A stretch of 64,000 nucleotides of DNA from Aestuariibacter sp. A3R04 (lineage in GTDB: Bacteria; Pseudomonadota; Gammaproteobacteria; Enterobacterales; Alteromonadaceae). Positions 44,422 through 53,968 of the stretch are shown here, one piece after another. The stretch spans positions 407,158 through 471,157 of the forward strand of contig NZ_JAHKQR010000001.1 of the NCBI RefSeq assembly GCF_018860805.1. Reading direction: 5' to 3'. The stretch's first letter is position 1, and every line of letters starts with the position of its first letter. Below the pieces are notes generated by a model that saw only the letters and a program-made list of their open reading frames with translations, was not told the origin of the DNA and did not search any database. The position numbers and the translations under genes were made by a program.

Positions 44422-46668
44422 ATGATAAAACCTTGCCTGACTATTATCTGTTTTTTCATGTCATTTTCGGTAATGGCAGAGACTTATCTGGTTAAGACTC
44501 CAGCAGAATACAACGACGCTGTAGTACAACTCCAGCCAGGTGACACCCTGGTGTTAAAAAACGGTGTCTGGAACGATTTTGAAATACTGTTTACCGGCTC
44601 TGGCAATCAGCAAAACCCTATTACTCTCACCGCCGAGACCAAAGGTCGCGTTATCCTTTCCGGTGAGTCAAATCTGAGACTGGCGGGGAAGTATTTACAC
44701 GTTTCCGGCTTAGTCTTTAAAAACGGTTATACGCCAAGTAGCGCAGTCATCGAATTTAGACGTAACAAAGATGAACTGGCTTATCACTCCAGAGTTTCTC
44801 AAGTGGTTATCGACAATTACAACAACCCGGATAAGCAAGAATCAGATTACTGGGTGGCGATGTATGGTAAGCACAATCGCTTCGATCACAATCACCTGGT
44901 AGGAAAGCGAAATAAAGGGGTCACTGTTGCGGTGCGTCTGAACAGCGAAGACAGTCAGGAAAATTACCATCGCATCGACCACAACTATTTCGGTTATCGC
45001 CCTGTTTTTGGTTCTAACGGCGGTGAAACGCTACGCATCGGAACCAGTCATTATTCACTGACAAATTCCTTTACCAGGGTCGATCATAACGTATTCGACA
45101 ACACCAACGGTGAAGTGGAAATCATTTCTGTAAAATCCGGCAAGAACACCTTGGCTAACAACCTGTTTTTGGAGGCTCGGGGTACGCTTACACTTAGGCA
45201 CGGGAACGGCAATGTTGTTGAGAACAACGTCTTTTTAGGTAATAACGTCGATCACACCGGGGGCATCCGGGTTATCAATAAAGATCAGGTGATCCGCAAC
45301 AACTACCTGGAAGGGTTGACGGGGTATCGATTTGGCAGTGGCTTTACTGTGATGAATGGTGTACCGAATTCGTCCATTAATCGGTACCACCAGGTAGACA
45401 ATGCTGTTATTGAACACAATACACTGGTTAATGTACATCACATTCAGCTTGCCGCCGGCAGCGATGCAGAGCGAAGTGCCGTGCCCATTAACAGTATCAT
45501 GAACAACAACCTGATCGTAAACGACGAACAACAACCCTTCACTGTATTCGATGATGTAAGCGGAATTCGGTTTGAAGGTAACATAGCAAATCAACAGGTA
45601 CTGCCCGAGTTGGCAGCGGGCTTTGCCCCTCTAAAAAGCGATGTGGCGCGCAGGGACAACGGCTTGTTGTTTCCTGTTTCGTCGACGGTTCAAGCCGGGG
45701 TGAGTGATGACTTGAAAATTGTAGATAAGTCAGAAGTTGGCGTGCCTTGGTACCCCAAAGTACCTGCGATAATAGCTTTCGATTCTGGTAAGCAACACAG
45801 TGTTGCCGCCGAACCACAAGCGTTGGTGGACGCCATTAGCAACGCAGAAAATGGTGATATTCTCGTGTTGGAGAAAGGCGAAATCGTCGTCCCGCGTCTC
45901 CTTAACGTCGACAAAATACTTACCATTCGCGCCCGAGAGCCCCAGGCAACCACATTGTCTTTTGAACGTACGGCGCTGTTTGAAATAGATAATGGCGGCA
46001 GTTTAAAACTCGCGGGGCTTGTTATATCCGGAAAAGACAGTCCCGATGCCGCCGGTAACAGTGTAGTGCGAACCCGCAAATGGGGAATGATAGAAAATTA
46101 TCGGTTTGAAATGACTAATTCGGTGATTACGGATCTCGATATTAATCATTCATTTGATTTCTTTGTCACGGGCAAAGGCGCATTCGCTGATGTCATTCGT
46201 TTGGCCGACAATCAGTTCAACAATATAACCGGCCATATTTTAGTGCTCGACAAGGAAATTGAAGATCTTGGCGTGTACAACGCCGAGTATGTAATCCTCG
46301 ACGACAACGTATTTAGCGATGTGGCAGGTTCGGTGGTCAGCCTTTATCGCGGCGGTACTGACGAGAGCACTTTTGGACCTCACTTTATCGCCAAAGGAAA
46401 TACCGTTAAGCAAACCGGCACAGGCAAGCGCAATAAACGCAAAGCCGCGGTCTATCTGCACGGTGTTCAAGTCACGGATATAACCTCAAATACGTTTGAA
46501 TATTCAGCGCCAGTGGTTGTGGAGCATACAGTGGGTGAGCCAAAAACCATGATTAGTCACAACGAGTTTATCGATACTGCGGCACCATCTATTGAAGAGT
46601 TGCGGGTAGATGGCCCCCATACTGCTACTCTTAATGGCAACCAATTCACGACGGCGATGAAGGAGTAG
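44422..46668 (+). CDS. Alginate lyase, PL6
   Basis: A 748-residue exported lyase of the parallel beta-helix PL6 family. The ATG at 44422 gives a signal peptide (FFMSFSVMA-ET). The catalytic pair is visible: Lys238 in IISVKSGKN and Arg259 in LTLRHGNGN, with Ca-site-type acids in NGEVEI. The first half (20-400) is the catalytic helix and the second half (about 450-748) a further beta-helix, as in two-domain PL6 enzymes. The gene begins the lyase operon and is followed four bases later by PL17. It would depolymerise alginate in the periplasm or at the surface. Confidence 0.92.
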   Translation: MIKPCLTIICFFMSFSVMAETYLVKTPAEYNDAVVQLQPGDTLVLKNGVWNDFEILFTGSGNQQNPITLTAETKGRVILSGESNLRLAGKYLHVSGLVFKNGYTPSSAVIEFRRNKDELAYHSRVSQVVIDNYNNPDKQESDYWVAMYGKHNRFDHNHLVGKRNKGVTVAVRLNSEDSQENYHRIDHNYFGYRPVFGSNGGETLRIGTSHYSLTNSFTRVDHNVFDNTNGEVEIISVKSGKNTLANNLFLEARGTLTLRHGNGNVVENNVFLGNNVDHTGGIRVINKDQVIRNNYLEGLTGYRFGSGFTVMNGVPNSSINRYHQVDNAVIEHNTLVNVHHIQLAAGSDAERSAVPINSIMNNNLIVNDEQQPFTVFDDVSGIRFEGNIANQQVLPELAAGFAPLKSDVARRDNGLLFPVSSTVQAGVSDDLKIVDKSEVGVPWYPKVPAIIAFDSGKQHSVAAEPQALVDAISNAENGDILVLEKGEIVVPRLLNVDKILTIRAREPQATTLSFERTALFEIDNGGSLKLAGLVISGKDSPDAAGNSVVRTRKWGMIENYRFEMTNSVITDLDINHSFDFFVTGKGAFADVIRLADNQFNNITGHILVLDKEIEDLGVYNAEYVILDDNVFSDVAGSVVSLYRGGTDESTFGPHFIAKGNTVKQTGTGKRNKRKAAVYLHGVQVTDITSNTFEYSAPVVVEHTVGEPKTMISHNEFIDTAAPSIEELRVDGPHTATLNGNQFTTAMKE

Positions 46669-46672
46669 TACC

Positions 46673-48886
46673 ATGGGCGGTTTATTCAATGTTAGAACGT
46701 TAAAAAAACTGTTTTTTGTTACCGCTGTTGTGCTGGTTTCCACGAGTGCATCGGCACAGCATCCGAATTTGGTGATCACGAAAACAGACGTCAAAGCCAT
46801 GCAGATGGCAACGGCGAAACCCGGCCGGTTTCAAACTGCCTATCAGAGTGCCAAGGCGCGCTTCGAAGCAGTGCTGTCTGCACCTATGGATGTACCTGTT
46901 CCCAAAGATGGTGCTGGGGGATATACCCACGAACAGCACAAGCGCAATTATCAAAACATGTACCAGGCCGGAGTGCTCTATCAAATCAGCGGCGAACAAA
47001 AATACCGGAATTTCGTGCGCGACATGCTGCTTGATTATGCCGAGCTTTACCCTAGTCTTGACGTTCATCCTAAAAGAAAAGTTAAATCGCAAAATCCAGG
47101 TAAGTTTTTCTGGCAAAGTCTGAATGAGGCCATGTGGCTTGTGTATACCATTCAAGCATATGACATGGTGATGAATGGTTTGACTGAGGACGAAAAAGCA
47201 ACCATTGAAAGCGACTTGCTAAAACCTGTAGCACAATTCCTCTCTGTGGGGCAGCCTTCCACCTTCAACAAAGTGCATAACCACGGCACATGGGCTACTG
47301 CTGGTGTTGGCATGGCCGGGTATGTGATGAACGAACCCGAATGGGTTGAATTTGCACTTTACGACTTGGAAAAGTCCGGTCAGGGTGGATTTCTAAAACA
47401 GTTGGAAAAGTTGTTTTCCCCGGATGGCTATTACAATGAAGGGCCGTATTATCAGCGTTTTGCGCTTCTGCCTTTTGTGACATTTGCCAAAGCGATAGAA
47501 AATAATCAACCAGAAAGGGACGTGTTCGGTTATCGCGATGGCGTGTTGATGAAAGCAATCGACACCACTATTCAACTGAGTTACAACGGCAAGTTCTTCC
47601 CGATTAACGATGCCATAAAAAGCAAGGGTACCGATACCATAGAATTGGTTCACGGCGTTGCCGTAGCCTACGCGCGAACAGGCGAAACTGGGTTGTTGGA
47701 GATAGCTGACAAGCAAGACAATATTTTGCTTACCGGCGATGGACTTAAGGTCGCAGAAGCCCTCGATGCAGGGCTGGCTACGGCATATCAGTATAAGTCG
47801 ATGGCGCTGGGTGACGGGGCAGAAGGTGATGAGGGTGCTTTGGTTATCATGCGCGGAGAACTTGGTGGAGAGCAAGCCTTGTTGTTTAAGCCAGCATCAC
47901 AAGGTCTCGGTCACGGACACTTCGACAAGCTCACTTGGCAATATTATGATCATGGCCAGGAAATTGTGTCAGATTATGGAGCAGCACGTTTCCTCAACGT
48001 GGAAGCCAAATTTGGTGGACGCTACTTGCCTGAGAACACCAGTTACGCCAAGCAAACCGTTGCTCACAACACTGTAGTTATTGATGAAACCAGCCACTTT
48101 AACGGCAATGTGGAAACCGGTAACGCAAATGCACCATCCCTTGATTTCTTTGCAACCAGTGAGACAGGTTCTGTGGCACAGGCGCATATCAACACAGCCT
48201 ATAATAAGGTGTCATTACAGCGCACGGTGGCGTTAGTCAACTTAGCAGAAGTGGGGCAATCTATTGCGTTGGACATTTTTGATGTAGAAGGCAAAAGTCA
48301 CCATCAAATAGACTTGCCGCTGCACTATTTAGGGCAAATTATTGAAACTAATTTCGCGATAAACGCCAATACCTCTCAGCTAGCTGCTGTTGGTACACAA
48401 AACGGATATCAGCATTTGTGGCTCAAAGGCAAAAGTACGCCGCAAGCAGGGCTGGCTAAAGTTACATGGTTAAACGAGCTAAATGGCCGTTTCTATACGC
48501 AAACCAGTGTGGTGGATGGCGATGAGGCATTTCTCTTCACCCAAGTGGGAGCGAACGACCCAAATTTCAATTTACGGAATGAAAACGGTTTTATCCGTCG
48601 TGTTTCCGGCGTGTCTTCTCATCGCTTTGTGTCAGTACTGGAACCACATGGTGAGTACAACCCGGGTAAGGAATATACGTTGAATGCGCAAAGTCGCGTT
48701 TCTGCCCTGAAAATCAGTCGGCAAAATGAACTCACGCTGGTGGAACTGCACATCGCCGGCAAGGCTTATCTAATTGCAATTAACGGGGCACAACACGTTA
48801 ATTCCGTTACCTTTTCATATCAGGACCAAGGATTCACTTCGCACGACAGGTTGAGTGTTTTCGGGTTAAATGGTCATCAGGAGTAA
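46673..48886 (+). CDS. Oligo-alginate lyase, PL17
   Basis: A 737-residue exo-lyase that converts alginate oligomers into unsaturated monomers. A signal peptide (to about residue 28, ASA-QH) is followed by an alpha-toroid domain and a heparinase II/III-like beta-sheet domain. Residues expected in catalysis are Asn203-His204 in NKVHNHGTW and Tyr260 in YYNEGPYYQRF, one or two positions from those of Saccharophagus Alg17c. LGHGHFDKLTWQYYDHGQEIVSDYG carries the metal and active-site histidines of the C-terminal domain. An AAGGAG site precedes the start; kdgF follows after five bases. Confidence 0.93.
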   Translation: MGGLFNVRTLKKLFFVTAVVLVSTSASAQHPNLVITKTDVKAMQMATAKPGRFQTAYQSAKARFEAVLSAPMDVPVPKDGAGGYTHEQHKRNYQNMYQAGVLYQISGEQKYRNFVRDMLLDYAELYPSLDVHPKRKVKSQNPGKFFWQSLNEAMWLVYTIQAYDMVMNGLTEDEKATIESDLLKPVAQFLSVGQPSTFNKVHNHGTWATAGVGMAGYVMNEPEWVEFALYDLEKSGQGGFLKQLEKLFSPDGYYNEGPYYQRFALLPFVTFAKAIENNQPERDVFGYRDGVLMKAIDTTIQLSYNGKFFPINDAIKSKGTDTIELVHGVAVAYARTGETGLLEIADKQDNILLTGDGLKVAEALDAGLATAYQYKSMALGDGAEGDEGALVIMRGELGGEQALLFKPASQGLGHGHFDKLTWQYYDHGQEIVSDYGAARFLNVEAKFGGRYLPENTSYAKQTVAHNTVVIDETSHFNGNVETGNANAPSLDFFATSETGSVAQAHINTAYNKVSLQRTVALVNLAEVGQSIALDIFDVEGKSHHQIDLPLHYLGQIIETNFAINANTSQLAAVGTQNGYQHLWLKGKSTPQAGLAKVTWLNELNGRFYTQTSVVDGDEAFLFTQVGANDPNFNLRNENGFIRRVSGVSSHRFVSVLEPHGEYNPGKEYTLNAQSRVSALKISRQNELTLVELHIAGKAYLIAINGAQHVNSVTFSYQDQGFTSHDRLSVFGLNGHQE

Positions 48887-48891
48887 TTATC

Positions 48892-49242
48892 ATGTCAAAG
48901 CACAGCGAAATATTTTTATCAGGCGACACCACAAAAATCGAAGATATTGGCGGTGGCTTGAAGCGACAAATGCTAGGTTACAACCATGAGCTGATGGCAG
49001 TAAAAATATGGTTTGATAAAGGCGCTGAAGGTTACACACATGCGCACCGACATTCACAGGTATCATATGTGATAGAAGGTGAGTTTCACTTTACTATTAA
49101 CGGTGAGACTAAAGTTATGAAGCCCGGTGACAGTTGCTACATTCCCCCTCATGCAGAGCACGGTGCTATATGTCCCACCGGTGGCATTCTTATAGATACC
49201 TTTAGTCCGGCCCGTGAAGACTTCATCAAGGACGAGTTATGA
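48892..49242 (+). CDS. kdgF: Cupin KdgF, unsaturated uronate linearisation
   Basis: A 116-residue single-domain cupin that speeds opening of 4,5-unsaturated uronate monomers to the linear keto acid. The metal-binding cluster HAHRHSQVSYVIEGEF (50-65) and the second cupin motif PGDSCYIPPHAEHG (78-91) are intact. The start has an AGGAG site; the stop overlaps the start of the transporter gene (ATGA). Its position between PL17 and the transporter is the usual one in alginate and pectin loci. Confidence 0.9.
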   Translation: MSKHSEIFLSGDTTKIEDIGGGLKRQMLGYNHELMAVKIWFDKGAEGYTHAHRHSQVSYVIEGEFHFTINGETKVMKPGDSCYIPPHAEHGAICPTGGILIDTFSPAREDFIKDEL

Positions 49243-50549
49243 AATTGCCAGGTTTGCGTTGGTGGGTCATTGCGTTAATCGCTTTGGCAACCATCATTAA
49301 TTACATCGACCGTCAGGCGCTGAGTGTTCTGTGGCCTGATATTGTCGAAGATCTGTTTCCGGATAAAAGCGCACTGGAAAGAAAGCAGATATACGCCAAC
49401 ATCTCAATTGTGTTTGTTTTTGCCTATGCATTTGGTCAGGCAATCTTTGGAAAAGTGTTTGACTGGGTCGGGACCCGACTTGGCTTTGTGCTTTCTATAG
49501 GTGTTTGGTCTTTGGCCACCGTTGCACATGCTTTTGCACAAGGCGTGCTGAGTTTTAGTTTCTTTCGTGCGATCTTGGGAATTGCAGAAGCCGGCAACTG
49601 GCCGGGCGCAGCCAAAGGTAATGCAGAATGGTTTCCGACAAAAGAACGTGCCCTTGCTCAAGGGATCTTCAATTCCGGGGCTGCAATCGGCGGTATTATT
49701 GCCATTCCGCTTATTGCGTATCTCACTTTGTATTTTAATTGGAAAATGATTTTCGTCATTGTCGGTGGAGTAGGTCTACTTTGGTTAATTCCATGGCTTG
49801 TTCTCGTTAAAGCACCTCCGGGCTCGCATCCCTGGATTTCCGATGAAGAGCGTGAATACATTCTCACTGGGCAACGGACATCAGGCAAAGATGCAACGCC
49901 TTTAGAACAGGCAGAACAGGAAGAATACAACCCCTCTACGGCGGAGATGTTGTCGAGAAAACAAAGTTGGGGCGTTATTATTGCTTCGGCGGCTATTGAC
50001 CCTATTTGGTGGCTGTTTGTTTTCTGGATCCCCATCTATTTGAACGAAGTCTACGGCATGGATGTAAAGTCGATTGGTATTTATGGCTGGGTACCTTATG
50101 TAGGGGCAATGTTTGGTGCCTGGTTCGGTGGCTTGTTAGCGCAGAACCGTTTGAAAGCAGGATGGAGCACAGATAAAACTCGTAAGTTGGTAATTACTCT
50201 TGGATGTCTTATCATGCTGCCCGCCCTCATTGCGCTGGCAGACCCTGGAGCGCCAGTCACAGCGGTGTTGATTATGGCGGTTATATTGTTCGGATTCCAA
50301 ACAGCCATTGGCAACGTGCAAACGTTACCCAGCGATTTGTTAGGTAAAAAAGCAGTGGGCTCTTTGTCGGGGTTCTCCGGAATGGCGGCGAAGCTAGGTG
50401 CGGTTGGACTGACTTCCCTTGTGCCTATGCTCACCGCTGATGGAAACTACACGCCTGCATTTGTGATTGGTGCGTCTCTGGCGATTATTGCCATGCTGGC
50501 GGTTTGGGCATTGATCCCCAAAATTGAACCATTGAAGAGAAAGCAATAG
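49239..50549 (+). CDS. MFS hexuronate-type transporter
   Basis: A 436-residue major facilitator with 12 membrane segments of the anion:cation symporter (ExuT-like) group. The start LRWWVIALIALATIINYIDRQALSVLWPDI (about 4-33) is typical, as are the RAILGIAEAGNWPGAAKGNAEWFPTKERALAQGIFNSGAAIGG region (about 108-150) and the central cytoplasmic loop. It overlaps kdgF by four bases. Expected cargo is the unsaturated uronate or its linear form, carried into the cytoplasm. Confidence 0.9.
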   Translation: MKLPGLRWWVIALIALATIINYIDRQALSVLWPDIVEDLFPDKSALERKQIYANISIVFVFAYAFGQAIFGKVFDWVGTRLGFVLSIGVWSLATVAHAFAQGVLSFSFFRAILGIAEAGNWPGAAKGNAEWFPTKERALAQGIFNSGAAIGGIIAIPLIAYLTLYFNWKMIFVIVGGVGLLWLIPWLVLVKAPPGSHPWISDEEREYILTGQRTSGKDATPLEQAEQEEYNPSTAEMLSRKQSWGVIIASAAIDPIWWLFVFWIPIYLNEVYGMDVKSIGIYGWVPYVGAMFGAWFGGLLAQNRLKAGWSTDKTRKLVITLGCLIMLPALIALADPGAPVTAVLIMAVILFGFQTAIGNVQTLPSDLLGKKAVGSLSGFSGMAAKLGAVGLTSLVPMLTADGNYTPAFVIGASLAIIAMLAVWALIPKIEPLKRKQ

Positions 50550-50618
50550 TCTCAGTATTGCCGGGTGACTATTCAACGTGCGCCCGGTATTTTCACGTCT
50601 TGTTAAGAATTTACTATC

Positions 50619-51554
50619 ATGAAAAGTATCTATTTCCTCGGCGAGTGCATGGTGGAACTAAAATCCATCGATGACACTACTATGCGACAGTCCTTTGCGG
50701 GCGATGTGTATAATTCCGCTGTATATCTAAAACGGTGTTTTCCGTCACTGAACAGCGGCATACTCACAGCCGTTGGTGATGATGCTCTTAGTAAGCGTAT
50801 GGTCGAACAGTTTGAACAGGAGCAAATCAATGTGGATTTTGCCTTTGTTCATTCTACAAAGGCGCCGGGTGTTTACTATATTCAAACCGATGAAAATGGT
50901 GAGCGCTCCTTCACATATTGGCGCAACGATTCCGCCGCAAGACAAATAATGACCTTTCTCGATGACGATGTGATAGACAAACTCGCAGAAGCCGACATGG
51001 TTTTTGTGTCGGGTATCTCTTTGGCTATTCTCGACAACACTGAGTTAAATAAGCTGTGGGGAGTGTTGGAGACATTGCGCGGCAACGGGGTGAATATTGT
51101 CTTTGACCCTAATTATCGCGCCCGTTTGTGGCACTCGCAACAAGAGGCAAAATCTGCTTTTGATCGGGCATTTGCATTGGCTAATACAACGTTGCCAGGC
51201 GTAGAAGACCTGGCGGTGCTTTACGGTCTTAAGCGTGCCGACAAAGTCATTCAATTTTGCCGTGAAGCCGGTTGTCAGGAAATTGTAGTGAAAGACGGCC
51301 CATCATCGGTTGTCACCAGTGTCAACGGACAGATGGAAGTACACCCTGTCAAACCGGTTGACCATGTAGTGGATACGACTTCTGCCGGCGACGCATTCAA
51401 CGGCGCTTATCTCGGCGCGAGGTTGTCCGGGTTTGACGTCAAAAAAGCCGTGGCATGTGCGGCAAAAGCGGCGGGCACCGTAATACAGTATCCGGGGGCG
51501 ATTGCACCGGCAGAGGCATTTAATCACGCCATGGTCGATTTTGTATCGGCCTAG
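50619..51554 (+). CDS. kdgK: 2-dehydro-3-deoxygluconokinase
   Basis: A 311-residue PfkB-family kinase that phosphorylates KDG to KDPG. The N-terminal GECMVELKS and the catalytic/anion-hole motif DTTSAGDAFNGAYLGARL (about 248-265) are present, with an ATP-site VVKDGPSSV segment before it. No strong ribosome site is visible. It lies 69 bases after the transporter gene, across a weak hairpin, and 51 bases before eda. Confidence 0.93.
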   Translation: MKSIYFLGECMVELKSIDDTTMRQSFAGDVYNSAVYLKRCFPSLNSGILTAVGDDALSKRMVEQFEQEQINVDFAFVHSTKAPGVYYIQTDENGERSFTYWRNDSAARQIMTFLDDDVIDKLAEADMVFVSGISLAILDNTELNKLWGVLETLRGNGVNIVFDPNYRARLWHSQQEAKSAFDRAFALANTTLPGVEDLAVLYGLKRADKVIQFCREAGCQEIVVKDGPSSVVTSVNGQMEVHPVKPVDHVVDTTSAGDAFNGAYLGARLSGFDVKKAVACAAKAAGTVIQYPGAIAPAEAFNHAMVDFVSA

Positions 51555-51605
51555 TGCTTATTTTGTTGGCGAGGGCCAACGTTACAGATAGTGAGAGAAC
51601 ACACC

Positions 51606-52223
51606 ATGACACGTTTTTCTGAATTAATGTCGTCGCAGACACTATTGCCAATTATTCAGGCAAATTCAATACAAGAGGGAGTTCAGATAGCGCGTGCTAT
51701 GGCTGATGCGGGTTTGAAGCTGGTAGAAGTGGTATTGCGCACGGAAGTGTCGCTACAGGCGCTACAAGCCATCAAACAAGAAGTGCCGGCGTTGATCGTG
51801 GGAGCGGGTACAGTCATCAATACAAAAATTCTCGAGCAGGCGCTGGACGCGGGTGCAGACTTCATTGTTACACCTGCCGTATCGCCCTCTCTCCTTGGCG
51901 CGTTAGGCAGGGTGGAAGTGCCAGTGCTTCCCGGTGTCTCAAACACCGCGGATATTCTGCTGGCGTCGGAGTATGGGTTTGAAGAACAAAAGTTATTCCC
52001 TGCTTCGCTTTCTGGTGGTGCGCCTTTCTTGTCAGCCGTTTCGTCGGTATTTCAGTCAGTCTCTTTTTGCCCCACTGGCGGCGTCAATGCCGACAACAAA
52101 AAAGACTATTTGTCGCTGCCTAATGTCTTTGCTGTGGGCGGTACCTGGGTGGCAAAGAAAGAGTGGGTTGCTGAGGGCAATTGGCAGGCTATTACTGAGG
52201 CGTGTATTGCTGCACAACAATAA
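51606..52223 (+). CDS. eda: KDPG aldolase
   Basis: A 205-residue class I aldolase that splits 2-keto-3-deoxy-6-phosphogluconate into pyruvate and glyceraldehyde-3-phosphate. Visible family features are EVVLRTEVSLQAL (active-site Glu), VGAGTVINTKILEQALDAGADFIVTPA, the Schiff-base lysine in KLFPA, and FCPTGGVNADNKKDYL at the phosphate site. The start at 51606 is preferred; an upstream in-frame ATG at 51591 lies close by. It is the last enzyme of the alginate route and precedes a strong terminator. Confidence 0.94.
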   Translation: MTRFSELMSSQTLLPIIQANSIQEGVQIARAMADAGLKLVEVVLRTEVSLQALQAIKQEVPALIVGAGTVINTKILEQALDAGADFIVTPAVSPSLLGALGRVEVPVLPGVSNTADILLASEYGFEEQKLFPASLSGGAPFLSAVSSVFQSVSFCPTGGVNADNKKDYLSLPNVFAVGGTWVAKKEWVAEGNWQAITEACIAAQQ

Positions 52224-52258
52224 TCTGACTAGCTAACCAAGTGCCAGTTGGCACAAGT

Positions 52259-52292
52259 AAAAAAAGCGGCCTGGGAAATGGCCGCTTTTTTT
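52259..52292 (+). terminator. Terminator of the alginate operon
   Basis: AAAAAGCGGCC and GGCCGCTTTTT form an 11-base stem with a TGGGAAAT loop and end in a run of seven or more T. It serves eda and, by its A-rich left arm, the convergent GntR gene. Confidence 0.9.
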
Positions 52293-52317
52293 GTTTTATC
52301 AGCACGAGTTCGCGCAA

Positions 52318-53049
52318 TTATTGCGTAAGGTGGGAAATTGAGTACAACCCCCGGGTTTCATCGGTCTTGCGTTTTATTTCTTCTAGCGCTTTCGCTTCAC
52401 TGGCTTCAAACAAGGCATTTATCAGACGGTTAAAGTGGTTGTGCATGGCTTTTCTGGCAGCGGCTGAATCTCTTTCGGCGATGGCGTCGTAAATCGCGCG
52501 ATGCTCTTTAAGACGTTGTTCCGAACCCTGAGAACACACATCGGCATAGGCCGCAATGATTTGTGGTTCGTTTCGTCTTAAACTCCACAAGTTGTGTATC
52601 GACATGACGATAGCATTGTTGCGGGTGGCTTGAGAAATTATCTCGTGAAAGCGCTGATCGGCTTCATCAGCTTGTTCGGGATTGGCCATATCGTCCAGAG
52701 TTTGTTTCAGTTCCGACAACTCGCTTTCTTTTATTGTGGCGGCGGCTAGCGCTGCGGCTTCCGCTTCTACCAGCGCTCTTGCTTGTGTCAGTTCAAAAGC
52801 ACTAATGGGTTTAGTTGGCTTATTACTGTTGCCGTTGCTGGTAACGTACACCCCGGAACCGGTTTTCACTTCTACTCGCTCGCGTACTTCCAGCGCAATA
52901 ATAGCTTCGCGAATGGTGGGGCGGCTAACGTCATAGGCATCTGCCAGTTCTCGCTCTGCCGGCAACCTGCTGCCAACGGAATACACGCCCTGATCTATGA
53001 GTGATTCGAGTTTTTCTACTACAGCCCAAAAACGTCTGCGCTTCTTCAT
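52318..53049 (-). CDS. FadR-subfamily GntR regulator of the alginate locus
   Basis: A 243-residue regulator with an N-terminal winged helix (ESLIDQGVYSVGSRLPAERELADAYDVSRPTIREAIIALE, about 15-54, then VEVKTGSGVYV) and an all-helical FCD effector domain with metal-site residues (EADQRFHEIISQATRN and HRAIYDAI). It is convergent with eda and is the natural regulator of the alginate genes, with a KDG-type metabolite as likely effector. An AAATTGGTAATTT motif at 53176-53188 upstream may be its own binding site. Confidence 0.88.
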   Translation of the reverse strand: MKKRRRFWAVVEKLESLIDQGVYSVGSRLPAERELADAYDVSRPTIREAIIALEVRERVEVKTGSGVYVTSNGNSNKPTKPISAFELTQARALVEAEAAALAAATIKESELSELKQTLDDMANPEQADEADQRFHEIISQATRNNAIVMSIHNLWSLRRNEPQIIAAYADVCSQGSEQRLKEHRAIYDAIAERDSAAARKAMHNHFNRLINALFEASEAKALEEIKRKTDETRGLYSISHLTQ

Positions 53050-53355
53050 ACAGGATTCCTCTCTTCAATACAGGATACATGACGCGATTCACCTTGTATG
53101 CCACGCGCACAATACCCATTTAACCTATGTTGCTATTAGACATCAAAAACGCCTCTCTGGTAAGCATTAAATACTAAATTGGTAATTTTTTTTCGCTAAA
53201 AGTGGTAATGGATATCATTTGAGTATACCCACAGAGTAAATTGTACTTTTTAGGTCACAATCCGGTCCTTTCTCGTCAAAGTGCTGGCGATTAAATTTGG
53301 TCATTCCACTGTCATAATTTTGTCGTATTTTAATTACTGAATTTTTATGTAGTGA
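53050..53355. other. Divergent promoter region, gntR and ECF sigma gene
   Basis: About 300 AT-rich bases between the divergent GntR and ECF sigma genes. The only structure noted is AAATTGGTAATTT (53176-53188) and a nearby GTGGTAATGG, which share the ATTGGT core of the GntR-like sites at 43009-43231. Confidence 0.45.
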
Positions 53356-53895
53356 ATGATTGTGACTTTACCTCCCCAACAAAATCAATGGCAGGGACTG
53401 ACGGATAGTGAAGGGCGACAGGCGCGCATTGCACTGCGCTCCTTCATACTTGGCCTGACCAATGACAGTTCAGTCACTGATGACGTAGTGCAGGAAACGA
53501 TCATGCGCACGAGTAAAAGTGTGCGTTTTTCCGAGCTGGAAAATCCTCTCGCTTACATGATTACGGTAGCAAAATCTGTGCTGTATGATTTTCAGCGAAA
53601 GAAATTGCCAAACCCGGTTGATTACCAATCTGTGGCTTTAGATGCCGCTAACGATTGCCCCGAGCAGCGATACCATGATCAGAGAAAGCTTGCATTTATC
53701 GAGATGGTTTTAGCCGACATGTCGCCACTGCGCCGAGAAGTTTTTCTGTTGCGGCGGGTAGACGGATTGAGCCGAGACGCTATTGCCAGGAAATTGGGCT
53801 TGTCAGTGGAAGGGGTGAAAAAGCACCTGACACGGGCAATGGTGGAAATCACCCTTAAACTGGAACAAGCTGGCTGGACAGACGCGTCGGTGTAA
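53356..53895 (+). CDS. ECF sigma factor, FecI-like
   Basis: A 179-residue extracytoplasmic-function sigma factor. Region 2 is about 25-95 (VTDDVVQETIMRTSKS, ENPLAYMITVAKSVLYDFQR) and region 4 about 115-170 (LADMSPLRREVFLLRRVDGLSRDAIARKLGLSVEGVKKHLTRAM). It precedes a FecR anti-sigma gene and an STN-domain TBDT, the standard three-part cell-surface signalling order. It should direct transcription of receptor genes when the substrate is present. Confidence 0.9.
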   Translation: MIVTLPPQQNQWQGLTDSEGRQARIALRSFILGLTNDSSVTDDVVQETIMRTSKSVRFSELENPLAYMITVAKSVLYDFQRKKLPNPVDYQSVALDAANDCPEQRYHDQRKLAFIEMVLADMSPLRREVFLLRRVDGLSRDAIARKLGLSVEGVKKHLTRAMVEITLKLEQAGWTDASV

Positions 53896-53968
53896 ATTCA
53901 TCGCTTATTGTCCCCACCGAGCACAATTTACACTCATTTTATATAAGGGTAGAAATACTGAGGCACGT

